Shown here: in pieces, positions 37,172-44,986 of the stretch
Layout: each line of letters begins with the position of its first letter
Position numbering within the stretch: the stretch's first letter is position 1
NCBI RefSeq assembly: GCF_000473145.1
Contig: NZ_KI421500.1
Coordinates: forward strand, 2,381,725 to 2,445,724
Reading direction: 5' to 3'
Length of the DNA stretch: 64,000 nucleotides
DNA from: Leisingera daeponensis DSM 23529
GTDB taxonomy: Bacteria > Pseudomonadota > Alphaproteobacteria > Rhodobacterales > Rhodobacteraceae
The notes under the pieces: generated by a model
What the model saw: the letters and a program-made list of their open reading frames with translations, nothing else
Database searches by the model: none
Told to the model about the DNA's origin: nothing
Position numbers and translations under genes: made by a program

Positions 37172-37661
37172 GCCGGTATTTCTCCTGACAGGACCGGCCC
37201 GCGTCAAGACGCCAATGATGCATTCAGCGCACAAATTTGCGGTTTTCTGGGGTGTTTTCCCCGGTATTCCCGGGCTGATCGCAAGCGCCCGCACCGCCCC
37301 GCAAACCCTCCCGCGCAGGAGGGTCGCAGCGGACGAGAGCTGGTGATTCGGGCACTGATCAGACCTGCAACGCAGGTTCATTTGCGGTCCGCGAAGCGCT
37401 TGATTTCGCAGTACCGCTGGATCAGGGCGATGGACGCCAGCAGGCGACCGTGAAGCTGCCGCGCTGCCCGTAAAATACTTCCGTTGGCGCGCGCCACAGT
37501 CTCCCTCTTCAGGCTTCCGCCAAACAACCGGGGTGGAGACGTTCAGCACAATCCTGCTCCTCTCTTAAATTTAGTTGCGCAGGCAAGTTGTCAAACCGTC
37601 ACCCGCTGCCCCATCCTCGCACCTGCAGATTGCTTGCACATGCATTCAGGTGGAGGTTCCA
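37172..37661. other. Intergenic region between copper operon and decayed operon
   Basis: About 490 bp. It holds a CCCTCC/GGAGGG hairpin (37309-37326) and, at 37629-37645, an operator-like element ATTGCTTGCACATGCAT close to the next start. No CueR-type ACCTTCC box was found. No gene is seen. Confidence 0.5.
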
Positions 37662-38902
37662 GTGCATTTACTGCGACTATCGGACTCGTTGAGGTCGTTT
37701 GCCCAGAAGGAGCCGTCCCGAACAGCTCTTTCCTGGCCGGGCAATGAAAGGAGCTACAGCGGCCTCTGGAGCATGGCTCAGGATCTGGCTTGGCAATTTC
37801 CGGAAAGCGTATCGGCCGGAAGCCTTGTGCTGGTCGAAAGCAGGAAGCCCCCCGCTTCGCCGCGCTCATGATTTCCCTTGGATTGCGCGGCGCCACCCCG
37901 CTTGTGGTCCCGGACCGGCTTGGCGGTGAGTTGAAGGACAAGCTGATCGCCCGCTCAGGCGCCAGCCACATCGCCAGCTTAACGGATGCCGGAAGTCTGC
38001 GGGTTGCGGAGACCGGGCAGGTCCCGAAGCTGCCCGTCGGCGAGCCGGTCCCGCTCTGCCTGACAACCTCGGGATCCACCGGGGTGCCGAAAGTGGTGGT
38101 GCTCAGCAAGACCGGGGTGAACACGTTCTTTGACTGGGCACAGGGCTGTTTTTCAATCCAGCCCGGCACCAGGATCCTCAGCATCGCCCCATTCAACTTC
38201 GATCTGAGCCTGCTGGAGCTCTGGGCGGGCCTGGACGCGGGAGCCGAAGTCATTCTCGCCGACCCCGAGCGGTCGGCGGAACCCGGATACCTTGCGGAGC
38301 TCTGCGCCGAGGCCAGACTGGAGATTGTCCAGGCAGTTTCCCTGTTTCAAGAGCGCCTCTGCGCCGCGGGGCGGGCTGACCCGGGGTTTTCCCCGCGCCA
38401 TGTCATCGTGACCGGCGAAGCGGCGCCCCGCGTCCTGCGCCGGCAGATGGCCAGGCAGTTCCCCTCCGCGGTCTTCCACAACATCTACGGCAGCACCGAA
38501 ACCAACGACAGTTTCATCCTGACGCTGGGCGCCGAAGACTTCGCCGCGGCGGAAAAGCTGGGGATCGGCAGACCGATCGCAGGCACGGACTATTACATCA
38601 CCGAAGACCCGGGCGAGCCGGGAACCGGCGAGCTGTTAACCGCGACCCCGTTCGCCGCCACCGGCTATACCGACCCCGAACAGACGCTCAACGCCTTCCT
38701 GCCCCGGCTGGAGAACGAACGCTTGGTCACCTATTTCCGTCCCGGCGACCGGGTGCAGCGGCAACCCGACGGGTCCCTGCTTCTAATCGGCCGCGCCAAC
38801 TACGTGCTGACGCAGGAGCCGCTGCCCAAGACCTCAACCGGCAAAATCAACCGCGGCGCTGTGCAGCGCCTTTATGCCCCCAGACCGGAGAAAAGCGCAT
38901 GA
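37662..38902 (+). pseudogene. Adenylating (AMP-forming) ligase, frameshifted and deleted
   Basis: Start GTG at 37662 has GGAGG 5 bp upstream. About 62 residues (to LVLVESRK) run in one frame; after the C6 run at 37848-37853 the protein continues in another (APRFAALMISLGLRG). The middle is well kept: LTTSGSTGVPKVVVLS, APFNFDLSLLELWAGL, NIYGSTETNDSF, GDRV. Immediately after GRAN it jumps to LPKTSTGKI, so most of the C-terminal hinge domain is missing. The nearest sense is an amino-acid adenylating ligase acting on a carrier protein (prolyl-AMP ligase or DltA class). It is likely inactive. Confidence 0.8.
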
Positions 38903-39091
38903 CCATGAGACAGATGATCAAATCCTTCATCTGCGAGGAGCTGCTGGCCAATGCCATCGATGCGGTCCAACTGCACGGCGGCGTTAGCTGTCTGGTGGAG
39001 ACCGGCCTCGGAGAAGGGGTCGCGGAAGCCTTGGCCGCGCCGATCTATTCGGGCACCAACGATATCCGGCGCGGGCGCATCGCCGCGATGA
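38899..39091 (+). pseudogene. Carrier-protein N-terminus fused to acyl-CoA dehydrogenase tail
   Basis: The ATG overlaps the ligase stop (ATGA). The first residues, MTMRQMIKSFICEELL, look like the start of an acyl or peptidyl carrier protein. From IDAVQLHGG onward the text is acyl-CoA dehydrogenase C-terminus: AVQLHGGVSCLVE then IYSGTNDIRRGRIAAMM. The carrier's phosphopantetheine Ser and most of the dehydrogenase are absent. I infer a deletion that joined two neighbouring genes. The dehydrogenase identity is sound; the carrier identity rests on 16 residues. Confidence 0.6.
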
Positions 39092-39094
39092 TGC

Positions 39095-39376
39095 GCCCGC
39101 CACGGCCGCACCAATCTGGCGGGTACCGTGCTGCTGGCCTCCGGCGAGCCTTGCGCACTGTGCTACATGGCGGCGTTATTCGCTGGCGTGTCCGAAGTCC
39201 TCTATGCGGTCAGTGCCAGCGAGGCGGCCCGCTACGGCTATGGCTATGGCACGTCCTACCGGCTGCTGTCTGGCTTCCCCGAGCATTTCCCCCTGCCAAC
39301 GCGCCATCTGGCGGTGCCCGGCGCCCTCACCCCTTTTGAAAACCAATCCTCTCAGTTCAGGAGAGTTGAAAAATGA
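39095..39376 (+). pseudogene. Nucleoside/cytosine deaminase C-terminal remnant
   Basis: In a different frame from the preceding remnant, RHGRTNLAGTVLLASGEPCALCYMAALFAGVSEV gives the second half of the deaminase zinc site (PCALC). The His-Ala-Glu half with the first zinc ligand and base is missing. The natural stop still overlaps the next start (ATGA at 39373). Cannot be active. Confidence 0.7.
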
Positions 39377-39700
39377 CGATTCAAGACAAGATTTTCCGCC
39401 CGACGGATGGTCGGCCACCGCGCGCCCTGCGGCCTGAAAAGCGGTCAGAAATACGTCTCCCCGCCCGCGCTTTACGACTGGATCAAGACCTCGGTGGCCC
39501 CTTCCAGCGCAGACGCCGTGTTTGCGGGCGGCAACGGGCAGCGGGCCATTGGCGTTATTGATGCCGTCGAAAGCCAGTTGGGACTCAAAATGCTGACCGC
39601 AAACCAGGTTCTGTTCTGGGGCGCCCTGCAGGCAGCCGGCGTTCAGCCGTCTGTTGAGGGATACGGAACACTTTTTTCTAAGAATGCAGCGCCTGTGTGA
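39373..39700 (+). pseudogene. Maleate isomerase / Asp-Glu racemase-like remnant
   Basis: Residues MTIQDKIFRPTDG begin the gene. The matching GWSATAR lies in another frame, and the C-terminal part (GQKYVSPPALYDWI, then MLTANQVLFWGALQAAG and YGTLFS) in a third. The central region with the first catalytic Cys is gone. The C-terminus fits the maleate isomerase/arylmalonate decarboxylase group. Confidence 0.65.
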
Positions 39701-39736
39701 CTTCACGTCTGGCAAGTGGCGCGCAGAAGCAATATC

Positions 39737-39754
39737 TTTGCTTGCAAAAGCAAA
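39737..39754. promoter_or_regulatory. Palindromic operator upstream of marR
   Basis: TTTGCTT-GCAA-AAGCAAA is a perfect dyad, 41 bp before the MarR start. Related elements lie at 37629 and 40329. Confidence 0.6.
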
Positions 39755-39794
39755 CGTGTACTGCGCGCCACCAGCAGGACAAAGGAGCCACACA

Positions 39795-40214
39795 ATGAAG
39801 CTAGATGTTTGGGATCAGATAACGGCCTTGTTCTACGGGATCGAAAAGCAGCTCACGGAAGAGCTGCGCAGGTCCAGCGACCTTGGCCTCAGCGAATTCC
39901 GGACCCTCAAACATCTGTCAGAACAGCCTGACCTTGAGCTTCGCATGCAGGAACTGGCGGAATTTTTGATGCTGACCCAAAGCTCCACCACCCGGGTGGT
40001 GGAGCGGCTGGAAAAGCGGGGGTTTGTTTTCCGCGACAGCTGCCCCTCCGACAAACGGGGTAAATACTGTGTCCTGAACGAGCACGGCAAAAAATACATC
40101 GAGGAAGCCGCCCCGGTATTCCAGGACTGCCTGGAGCGCGTGCTGAAAAAGACCTTCGAGCAAAAAGAAGCCCGGGAGACTGCCCGCGCTCTGTGCGTCC
40201 TGACCGAAGCCTGA
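39795..40214 (+). CDS. MarR-family transcriptional regulator
   Basis: The 139-residue regulator has the winged HTH LSEFRTLKHLSEQPDLELRMQELAEFLMLTQSSTTRVVERLEKRGFVFRDSCPSDKRGKYCVLNEHG (about 36-100). AAAGGAG lies upstream of the ATG at 39795; the frame opens earlier but starts inside the isomerase remnant. It sits between a decayed operon and the SMR pair, each with a similar dyad, and probably represses both and itself. Confidence 0.9.
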   Translation: MKLDVWDQITALFYGIEKQLTEELRRSSDLGLSEFRTLKHLSEQPDLELRMQELAEFLMLTQSSTTRVVERLEKRGFVFRDSCPSDKRGKYCVLNEHGKKYIEEAAPVFQDCLERVLKKTFEQKEARETARALCVLTEA

Positions 40215-40300
40215 TGAAACATCCGGCGGAGCGCATCCTCCGCCGGTCTTCAACCGAAGAAGCAGCCCCTCCAAAGTAGATGCATGCACAAATATGTTTA

Positions 40301-40345
40301 TTGACAGGCGCTACCGCCGGTCACTATGTTGTATGTGCAAGTAAA
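40301..40345 (+). promoter_or_regulatory. Promoter and operator of the SMR pair
   Basis: TTGACA (40301-40306), an 18-bp spacer and TATGTT (40325-40330) form a good sigma-70 promoter. TATGTGCAAGTAAATAT follows the -10 and TGCATGCACAAATATG precedes the -35. Both contain TGCA-plus-AAAT strings like the MarR dyads, so a repressor could cover the promoter. Confidence 0.6.
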
Positions 40346-40431
40346 TATATCCCGCCCTCCATTTCCACGGACGGGCCCACCCGAAATTGCCCCCGCCCCG
40401 CGCGCAGGGGAACAACCCGAAAGGAATAGTT

Positions 40432-40752
40432 ATGCACTGGGTTTATCTGATGATCGCTGTCGTCTTTGAAATCACCGTGGCCATCGCCGCCGGAAAATCA
40501 GAAGGTTTCAAGAACGTCAAATGGACCACGATCACGCTGGTCAGCGGCGTGTTCGCAACCATTTTCCTCAGCCTCGCGCTGCTGACCTTTGATGTGGGCG
40601 TCGGCTACTCGATGTGGACCGCGCTCGCCGGGGTCGGGATCGTCGCGCTTGGCGCGTTGTTCTTCAACCAGCGCCTGAGCTTCTCCAAGGGTGTCGGCAT
40701 CCTGATCGTCATCGGTGGTGTTGTCGGCCTGCGAATGAGCGGCGCCGCGTGA
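40432..40752 (+). CDS. SMR-family exporter subunit 1
   Basis: A 106-residue four-helix small multidrug resistance protein. The proton/substrate Glu is in VVFEITVAIAAG in helix 1, and GYSMWTALAGVGIVALGALFF is the helix 3 motif. AAAGGA precedes the ATG. With the next gene it probably makes a heterodimeric pair like YkkCD or EbrAB. Substrate unknown; quaternary ammonium, guanidinium or a polar metabolite are family options. Confidence 0.9.
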   Translation: MHWVYLMIAVVFEITVAIAAGKSEGFKNVKWTTITLVSGVFATIFLSLALLTFDVGVGYSMWTALAGVGIVALGALFFNQRLSFSKGVGILIVIGGVVGLRMSGAA

Positions 40753-40797
40753 CCCGAAACCCCTTAAATGTCCTGAACAGTTTCAAAGGAATAAGTC

Positions 40798-41178
40798 ATG
40801 ACTGACACTCAAACTTCTGCGTTCCCCGCGGCAGAGACCGGCAACAAAGGCGCCTGGGGCGCACTGCTGCTGGCCGGGGCTTTCGAGGTTGGCTACGCGC
40901 TGAGCGTGGGCGGCAGCCAAGCCTTCACCGTGCTGACCTGGTCGGTCTCGGCCATCGTGTTTTTCCTGCTGACGCTCTATTTCCTCAGCGTCGCGCTGAA
41001 AACAATCGACGTCGGCATCGGCTACGCGGTCTGGGCCGGGATCGGCTCGATCGGCGCCGCGGTGCTGGGCGCCGTGCTGCTGGACCAGCCCTTGACCCTG
41101 GCGCAATCGTGCTGGCTGGCGGTCATCATCGCGGGGGTGGTCTGGCTGAAGCTGGCAGACAGCCCCAAGCTCAAGTAG
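40798..41178 (+). CDS. SMR-family exporter subunit 2
   Basis: A 126-residue partner with an N-terminal extension of about 18 residues. Glu in AGAFEVGYALS is the conserved helix 1 acid, and VGIGYAVWAGIGSIGAAVLGAVLL matches helix 3. It lies 45 bp after the first subunit in the same transcript. The two differ enough to suggest obligate pairing. Confidence 0.9.
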   Translation: MTDTQTSAFPAAETGNKGAWGALLLAGAFEVGYALSVGGSQAFTVLTWSVSAIVFFLLTLYFLSVALKTIDVGIGYAVWAGIGSIGAAVLGAVLLDQPLTLAQSCWLAVIIAGVVWLKLADSPKLK

Positions 41179-41237
41179 ACCAGCGCGCTCCAGAATAAGG
41201 GAGTGCCTCAGCTCCAGCCGGACCCGACTTGGGCAAC

Positions 41238-41270
41238 GCCCGGGCACCTAGAAGGGCCCGGGCATTTTTT
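41238..41270 (+). terminator. Terminator after the SMR pair
   Basis: GCCCGGGC occurs twice (41238-41245, 41256-41263) and pairs as a stem; TTTTTT follows. Confidence 0.85.
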
Positions 41271-41411
41271 GCCGGCGGCACCGGGTGGCAGGTCAATTGC
41301 TGATGTCCTGACTAGCGCATCCCCGCAGCGGAACACACAGGCCCTGATCTCTCGACAAAGCGCCGGAAAGCGACAATAGTCCAAGACCGCGCCCATGGAA
41401 GAGCGGCAGGT

Positions 41412-42770
41412 ATGACAAATACAGACATGGCAAGGCTGGCCGACCCGCTGGGGCAAGCAAGCATTCTCATCGTGGACGATGAGCCGGGCATGCGCAATTT
41501 CCTGGTGAAAACCCTGCGGCCTCTGTGCCAGCTGGCGGATGAGGCCGAAAACACCGAAGCCGCCGCCGCACTGCTCAGCACGCGGCAATATGACGTGATG
41601 ATCCTCGACAACATCATGCCCGGCCAGAAAGGCCTGGACTGGCTGGAGGAGCAGCGGCGCGCGGGCGGTTTCACCGATACCATCCTGATCACCGCCTACG
41701 CCGACCTGCAAACGGCGATAGACGCTCTGCGGGCCGGTGCGTCGGATTTCGTTCTGAAGCCTTTCCGCTCCAACCAGATCCTCAATGCCCTGCGCCGCTG
41801 CATCGAGACCGCCCGGCTGAAGCGCGAAAACATGCTGCTGCGGCGGGAGCTGGAAAGCACCGGTGTCGGTCGCCGCCGCCGCCGCGAACTGGTCGGCGCA
41901 TCGCCCGCCATCAGCCAGGTGCGCGCCCTGCTCGACCGGGTGGCACAGGTCTCCACCCCGGTGCTGATCACCGGCGCCTCCGGCACCGGCAAGGAGGTCG
42001 CCGCACGCCATCTGCACGCCCGTTCCAGCCGCGCGGGGGCACCTTTCGTGCCGGTCCAATGCGGCGCCATTCCGGCGGATGTCATAGAATACGAGCTGTT
42101 CGGCCACGCCCCCGGGGCGTTTCCCGGCGCGCCCGCGGGCCGCGAAGGCCTGCTGGCCTCGGCTCAGGGCGGCACCGTCTTCCTTGATGAGATCGGCGAA
42201 CTCACCCCGTCGGCGCAGAACGCGCTGCTCAGAGTGCTGGAGGATGGCCGCATCCGGCCGATCGGCACGGAACGGACGGTGCAGCTTGATGTCCGCTTCG
42301 TCATGAGCTCCAGCCGCGCGCTGGCGGAAGCGGTGGCCGCGGGACAGTTCCGCGAGGATCTGCTGTTCCGCATCAACGTGATCGAAGTGGCAATGCCGCC
42401 GTTGCGCGAACGCGGCACCGACATTGTTGAGCTTGCCGGGCTGTTCCTCGACGAAATCTCTGCCCAGCTGCAACTGCCGCCGCTGGAGCTGCCCGCAAAC
42501 GTCAAATCCGCCCTGCTGCGCCACGACTGGCCCGGCAATATCCGCGAGCTGCGGAATTTCATTGAACGCTCGCTGATCTTCGGCAGCTTTTCCATGGATA
42601 CCTTGGCACCTGCCCGTCCCGCCGCTGACATTCTGCCGCTGGAAGAGGTGGAGCGCCGCGAGATCCTGCACGCGCTGGAGGCCGCCGGCGGCAACCGCAG
42701 CGAAGCGGCGCGGCGGCTGGGGGTCTCGCGTAAGACCATTGACCGCAAATGCGCGGCCTGGGGGCTCTGA
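41412..42770 (+). CDS. Sigma-54-type response regulator with GAFPGA loop
   Basis: The 452-residue NtrC-family protein has a receiver (VDDE 21-24, Asp66, Lys116), AAA+ ATPase (Walker A GASGTGKE 188-195, Walker B VFLDE 256-260, FREDLLFRINV) and a Fis-like HTH (GGNRSEAARRLGVSRKTID). The sigma-54 contact loop, normally GAFTGA, reads GAFPGA at 235-240. The Thr is generally needed for sigma-54 contact, so this regulator may work differently or weakly with sigma-54. Its kinase partner follows directly. Confidence 0.9.
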   Translation: MTNTDMARLADPLGQASILIVDDEPGMRNFLVKTLRPLCQLADEAENTEAAAALLSTRQYDVMILDNIMPGQKGLDWLEEQRRAGGFTDTILITAYADLQTAIDALRAGASDFVLKPFRSNQILNALRRCIETARLKRENMLLRRELESTGVGRRRRRELVGASPAISQVRALLDRVAQVSTPVLITGASGTGKEVAARHLHARSSRAGAPFVPVQCGAIPADVIEYELFGHAPGAFPGAPAGREGLLASAQGGTVFLDEIGELTPSAQNALLRVLEDGRIRPIGTERTVQLDVRFVMSSSRALAEAVAAGQFREDLLFRINVIEVAMPPLRERGTDIVELAGLFLDEISAQLQLPPLELPANVKSALLRHDWPGNIRELRNFIERSLIFGSFSMDTLAPARPAADILPLEEVERREILHALEAAGGNRSEAARRLGVSRKTIDRKCAAWGL

Positions 42771-42773
42771 GCC

Positions 42774-44738
42774 GTGCGCAGGCTGCGCTCTTTGATGCGG
42801 TCAGTCCGGGTCCGGCTGCTGCTGATCGCGCTGCTGCCGATGCTGGTGCTGATGCCCTTGCTGCTGGGCCTTGCCACCTGGCGCTGGTCGGAAAAGACTG
42901 ACGGCCTTCTGATCAGCAAGGTGAACGGTGATCTGACCATCGCCGACCAGTATCTGGCCAGGCTGACCGCCACCTCGGGCGAGCTGCTGGATGCGGTGGC
43001 GCAATCGGTCCGCTTCCGCAGCGCGCTTGCGGCGGGCAGCACCGCGGATTTCCTGGCACAGGAACAGGCCCGGCTCGGTCTTGATTTCCTCTATCTGGCC
43101 GGCCCTGAAGGCCGTGCCGGGTTCTCGCCCTCGGACTGGCCCGTCCTGCGCGGCGCGCTGCAGGGCCAATGGCAAAGCGCGGTCGACATTCTGGACGCTG
43201 CCCAGCTGGACGCGCTGGCCCCCGGCCTTGCCGCCCGCGCCGCCATCCCGCTGGTGGCGACCGAAGCGGCTGTGCCCACCGACCGCACCGCCGAGACCCG
43301 CGGCATGATCATCCATTCCGCCGCACCGGTTGCCCTGCCAAACGGCCAGACGGCGGTGCTGGCGGGCGGGCGGCTGCTGAACCGCAACCTGGATTTCATC
43401 GACACCATCAACGCGCTGGTCTACCGCGAGCAAAGCCTGCCGGAGGGCAGCCAAGGCACTGCCACGCTGTTTCTGGAGGACGTGCGGATCTCCACCAATG
43501 TGCGTCTGTTTGAAAACGTGCGCGCGCTTGGCACCCGGGTCTCTGCAGAGGTGCGCGGCCAGGTGCTGGGGCGCGGCGACGTCTGGCTGGACCGGGCTTT
43601 TGTCGTGAACGACTGGTACATCTCCGCCTACGAGCCGATCCTCGACAGCCGCGGCAACCGGGCCGGAATGCTCTATGTCGGTTTTCTGGAAACCCCGTTC
43701 CGCCAGGCCAAGCGCAGCACGGTGCTGACGCTCGGCGGGGCGTTCCTGCTGATTGCAGCAATGTCGGTGCCGATTTTCCTGCAATGGGCCGGGCGCATAT
43801 TCCGTCCGCTGGAGGGCATGACCCAGACCATCGCCCGGGTCGAGCAGGGCGATCTGGCCGCCCGCAACCAGCCGCAGAAAGACGGCGGCGAGATTGCCCG
43901 GGTGGCGGCGCATTTGGACAGCCTGCTGGACCAGCTGCAGGAGCGCGACCGGCAGCTGCGCGGCTGGGGCGAAAGCCTGGAGGCCAAGGTCGAGGAGCGC
44001 ACCGCCGATCTGCGCGAGGCAACCCAGCGGCTGGAACGGACCACAGAGCGGCTGATCGTGTCCGAGAAACTTGCCGCGGTGGGCGAGATCACGGCCTCCG
44101 TCGCGCATGAGATCAACAACCCGGTGGCGGTGATCCAGGGCAATCTGGACCTGGCCCGCACGGTGCTGGGCCGCCATGCGGAGCCGGTAGAGGAGGAGTT
44201 CCGGCTGATCGACGATCAGGTCTACCGCATCAGCGTGATCGTCTCCAAGCTGCTGCAATTCGCCCGCCCTGAGGAATACTCCGGCGCCGCCGGGCTGATT
44301 TCCCCGGCCGAGGTTGTGGCGGACTGCCTGGTTCTCACCCGCCATCAGATCGAGGCCACGGGGATCGAGGCAGAAGCGCATCTGGCCAGTACAGGCCAGG
44401 TCAGGATATCGCGCACGGAATTGCAGCAGGTGATCGTCAATCTCATTCTGAATGCCGTGCAGGCGATGCCCGGCGGCGGACGCCTCACCCTGACCGCTGA
44501 GGATACCCCGGACGGCGTGCTGCTGGCCGCCGAGGATACCGGCACCGGCATCCCCGCGGATCTGCTGAACCGCATTTTCGATCCATTCTTCACCACCAAG
44601 CAGGCCCAGGGCACCGGGCTGGGCTTGTCGATCAGCCACCAGCTGGTGAGTCGCGCCGGCGGGCGCATCACCGTGCAGTCAGAACCCGGACGGGGCACCC
44701 GGTTCGAAATTTTTCTGCCCTCGCCGGCCGCCGCCTGA
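42774..44738 (+). CDS. Sensor histidine kinase (double-Cache, HAMP)
   Basis: A 654-residue membrane kinase starting at GTG 3 bp after the regulator stop. An N-terminal helix, a periplasmic sensing region of about 270 residues, a second helix (FLLIAAMSVPIFLQWAG), HAMP, a coiled coil (EERTADLREATQRLE), the H-box VAHEINNP with His445, and N/G boxes (LILNAVQAMP, DTGTGIP, GTGLGLSIS). DctB-like in plan. With the regulator it likely controls the adjacent MFS gene for an organic-acid signal. Confidence 0.93.
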   Translation: MRRLRSLMRSVRVRLLLIALLPMLVLMPLLLGLATWRWSEKTDGLLISKVNGDLTIADQYLARLTATSGELLDAVAQSVRFRSALAAGSTADFLAQEQARLGLDFLYLAGPEGRAGFSPSDWPVLRGALQGQWQSAVDILDAAQLDALAPGLAARAAIPLVATEAAVPTDRTAETRGMIIHSAAPVALPNGQTAVLAGGRLLNRNLDFIDTINALVYREQSLPEGSQGTATLFLEDVRISTNVRLFENVRALGTRVSAEVRGQVLGRGDVWLDRAFVVNDWYISAYEPILDSRGNRAGMLYVGFLETPFRQAKRSTVLTLGGAFLLIAAMSVPIFLQWAGRIFRPLEGMTQTIARVEQGDLAARNQPQKDGGEIARVAAHLDSLLDQLQERDRQLRGWGESLEAKVEERTADLREATQRLERTTERLIVSEKLAAVGEITASVAHEINNPVAVIQGNLDLARTVLGRHAEPVEEEFRLIDDQVYRISVIVSKLLQFARPEEYSGAAGLISPAEVVADCLVLTRHQIEATGIEAEAHLASTGQVRISRTELQQVIVNLILNAVQAMPGGGRLTLTAEDTPDGVLLAAEDTGTGIPADLLNRIFDPFFTTKQAQGTGLGLSISHQLVSRAGGRITVQSEPGRGTRFEIFLPSPAAA

Positions 44739-44780
44739 TCCGGACAAATTGGCGCAAAATGGCAGGTACCCGTTTCCCCC

Positions 44781-44821
44781 TGCGGACAGAATGTCCCGAA
44801 CGTCATTGCGGACATGCGACA
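44781..44821. promoter_or_regulatory. Repeated GGACA dyads upstream of the OFA transporter
   Basis: GGACA-GAA-TGTCC (44784-44796) and TGCGGACA-TGCGACA (44807-44821) share TGCGGACA, spaced 26 bp. They lie about 170-200 bp before the transporter start, where an enhancer-type regulator could bind. The 250-bp gap holds no gene and no convincing -24/-12 site. Confidence 0.45.
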
Positions 44822-44986
44822 GCACAGACAAAATGACCTGATAAGGCATTGTTATTGAACAATTATTTATTTGACAGCTGGGTTATCTCTCCGCCTTTGT
44901 CAAGCTACGGCACATTGCCGCGGGCCATTCGGGACGGCCGCAATAGGAGGTTGCAGCCGCCGGAAAAGCACTAGGGAGGACACCAC

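Noticed and set aside
44749..44764. Possible sigma-54 promoter TGGCGCAAAATGGC
   Set aside because: The GG-to-GC spacing is one base short and TTGC is absent.
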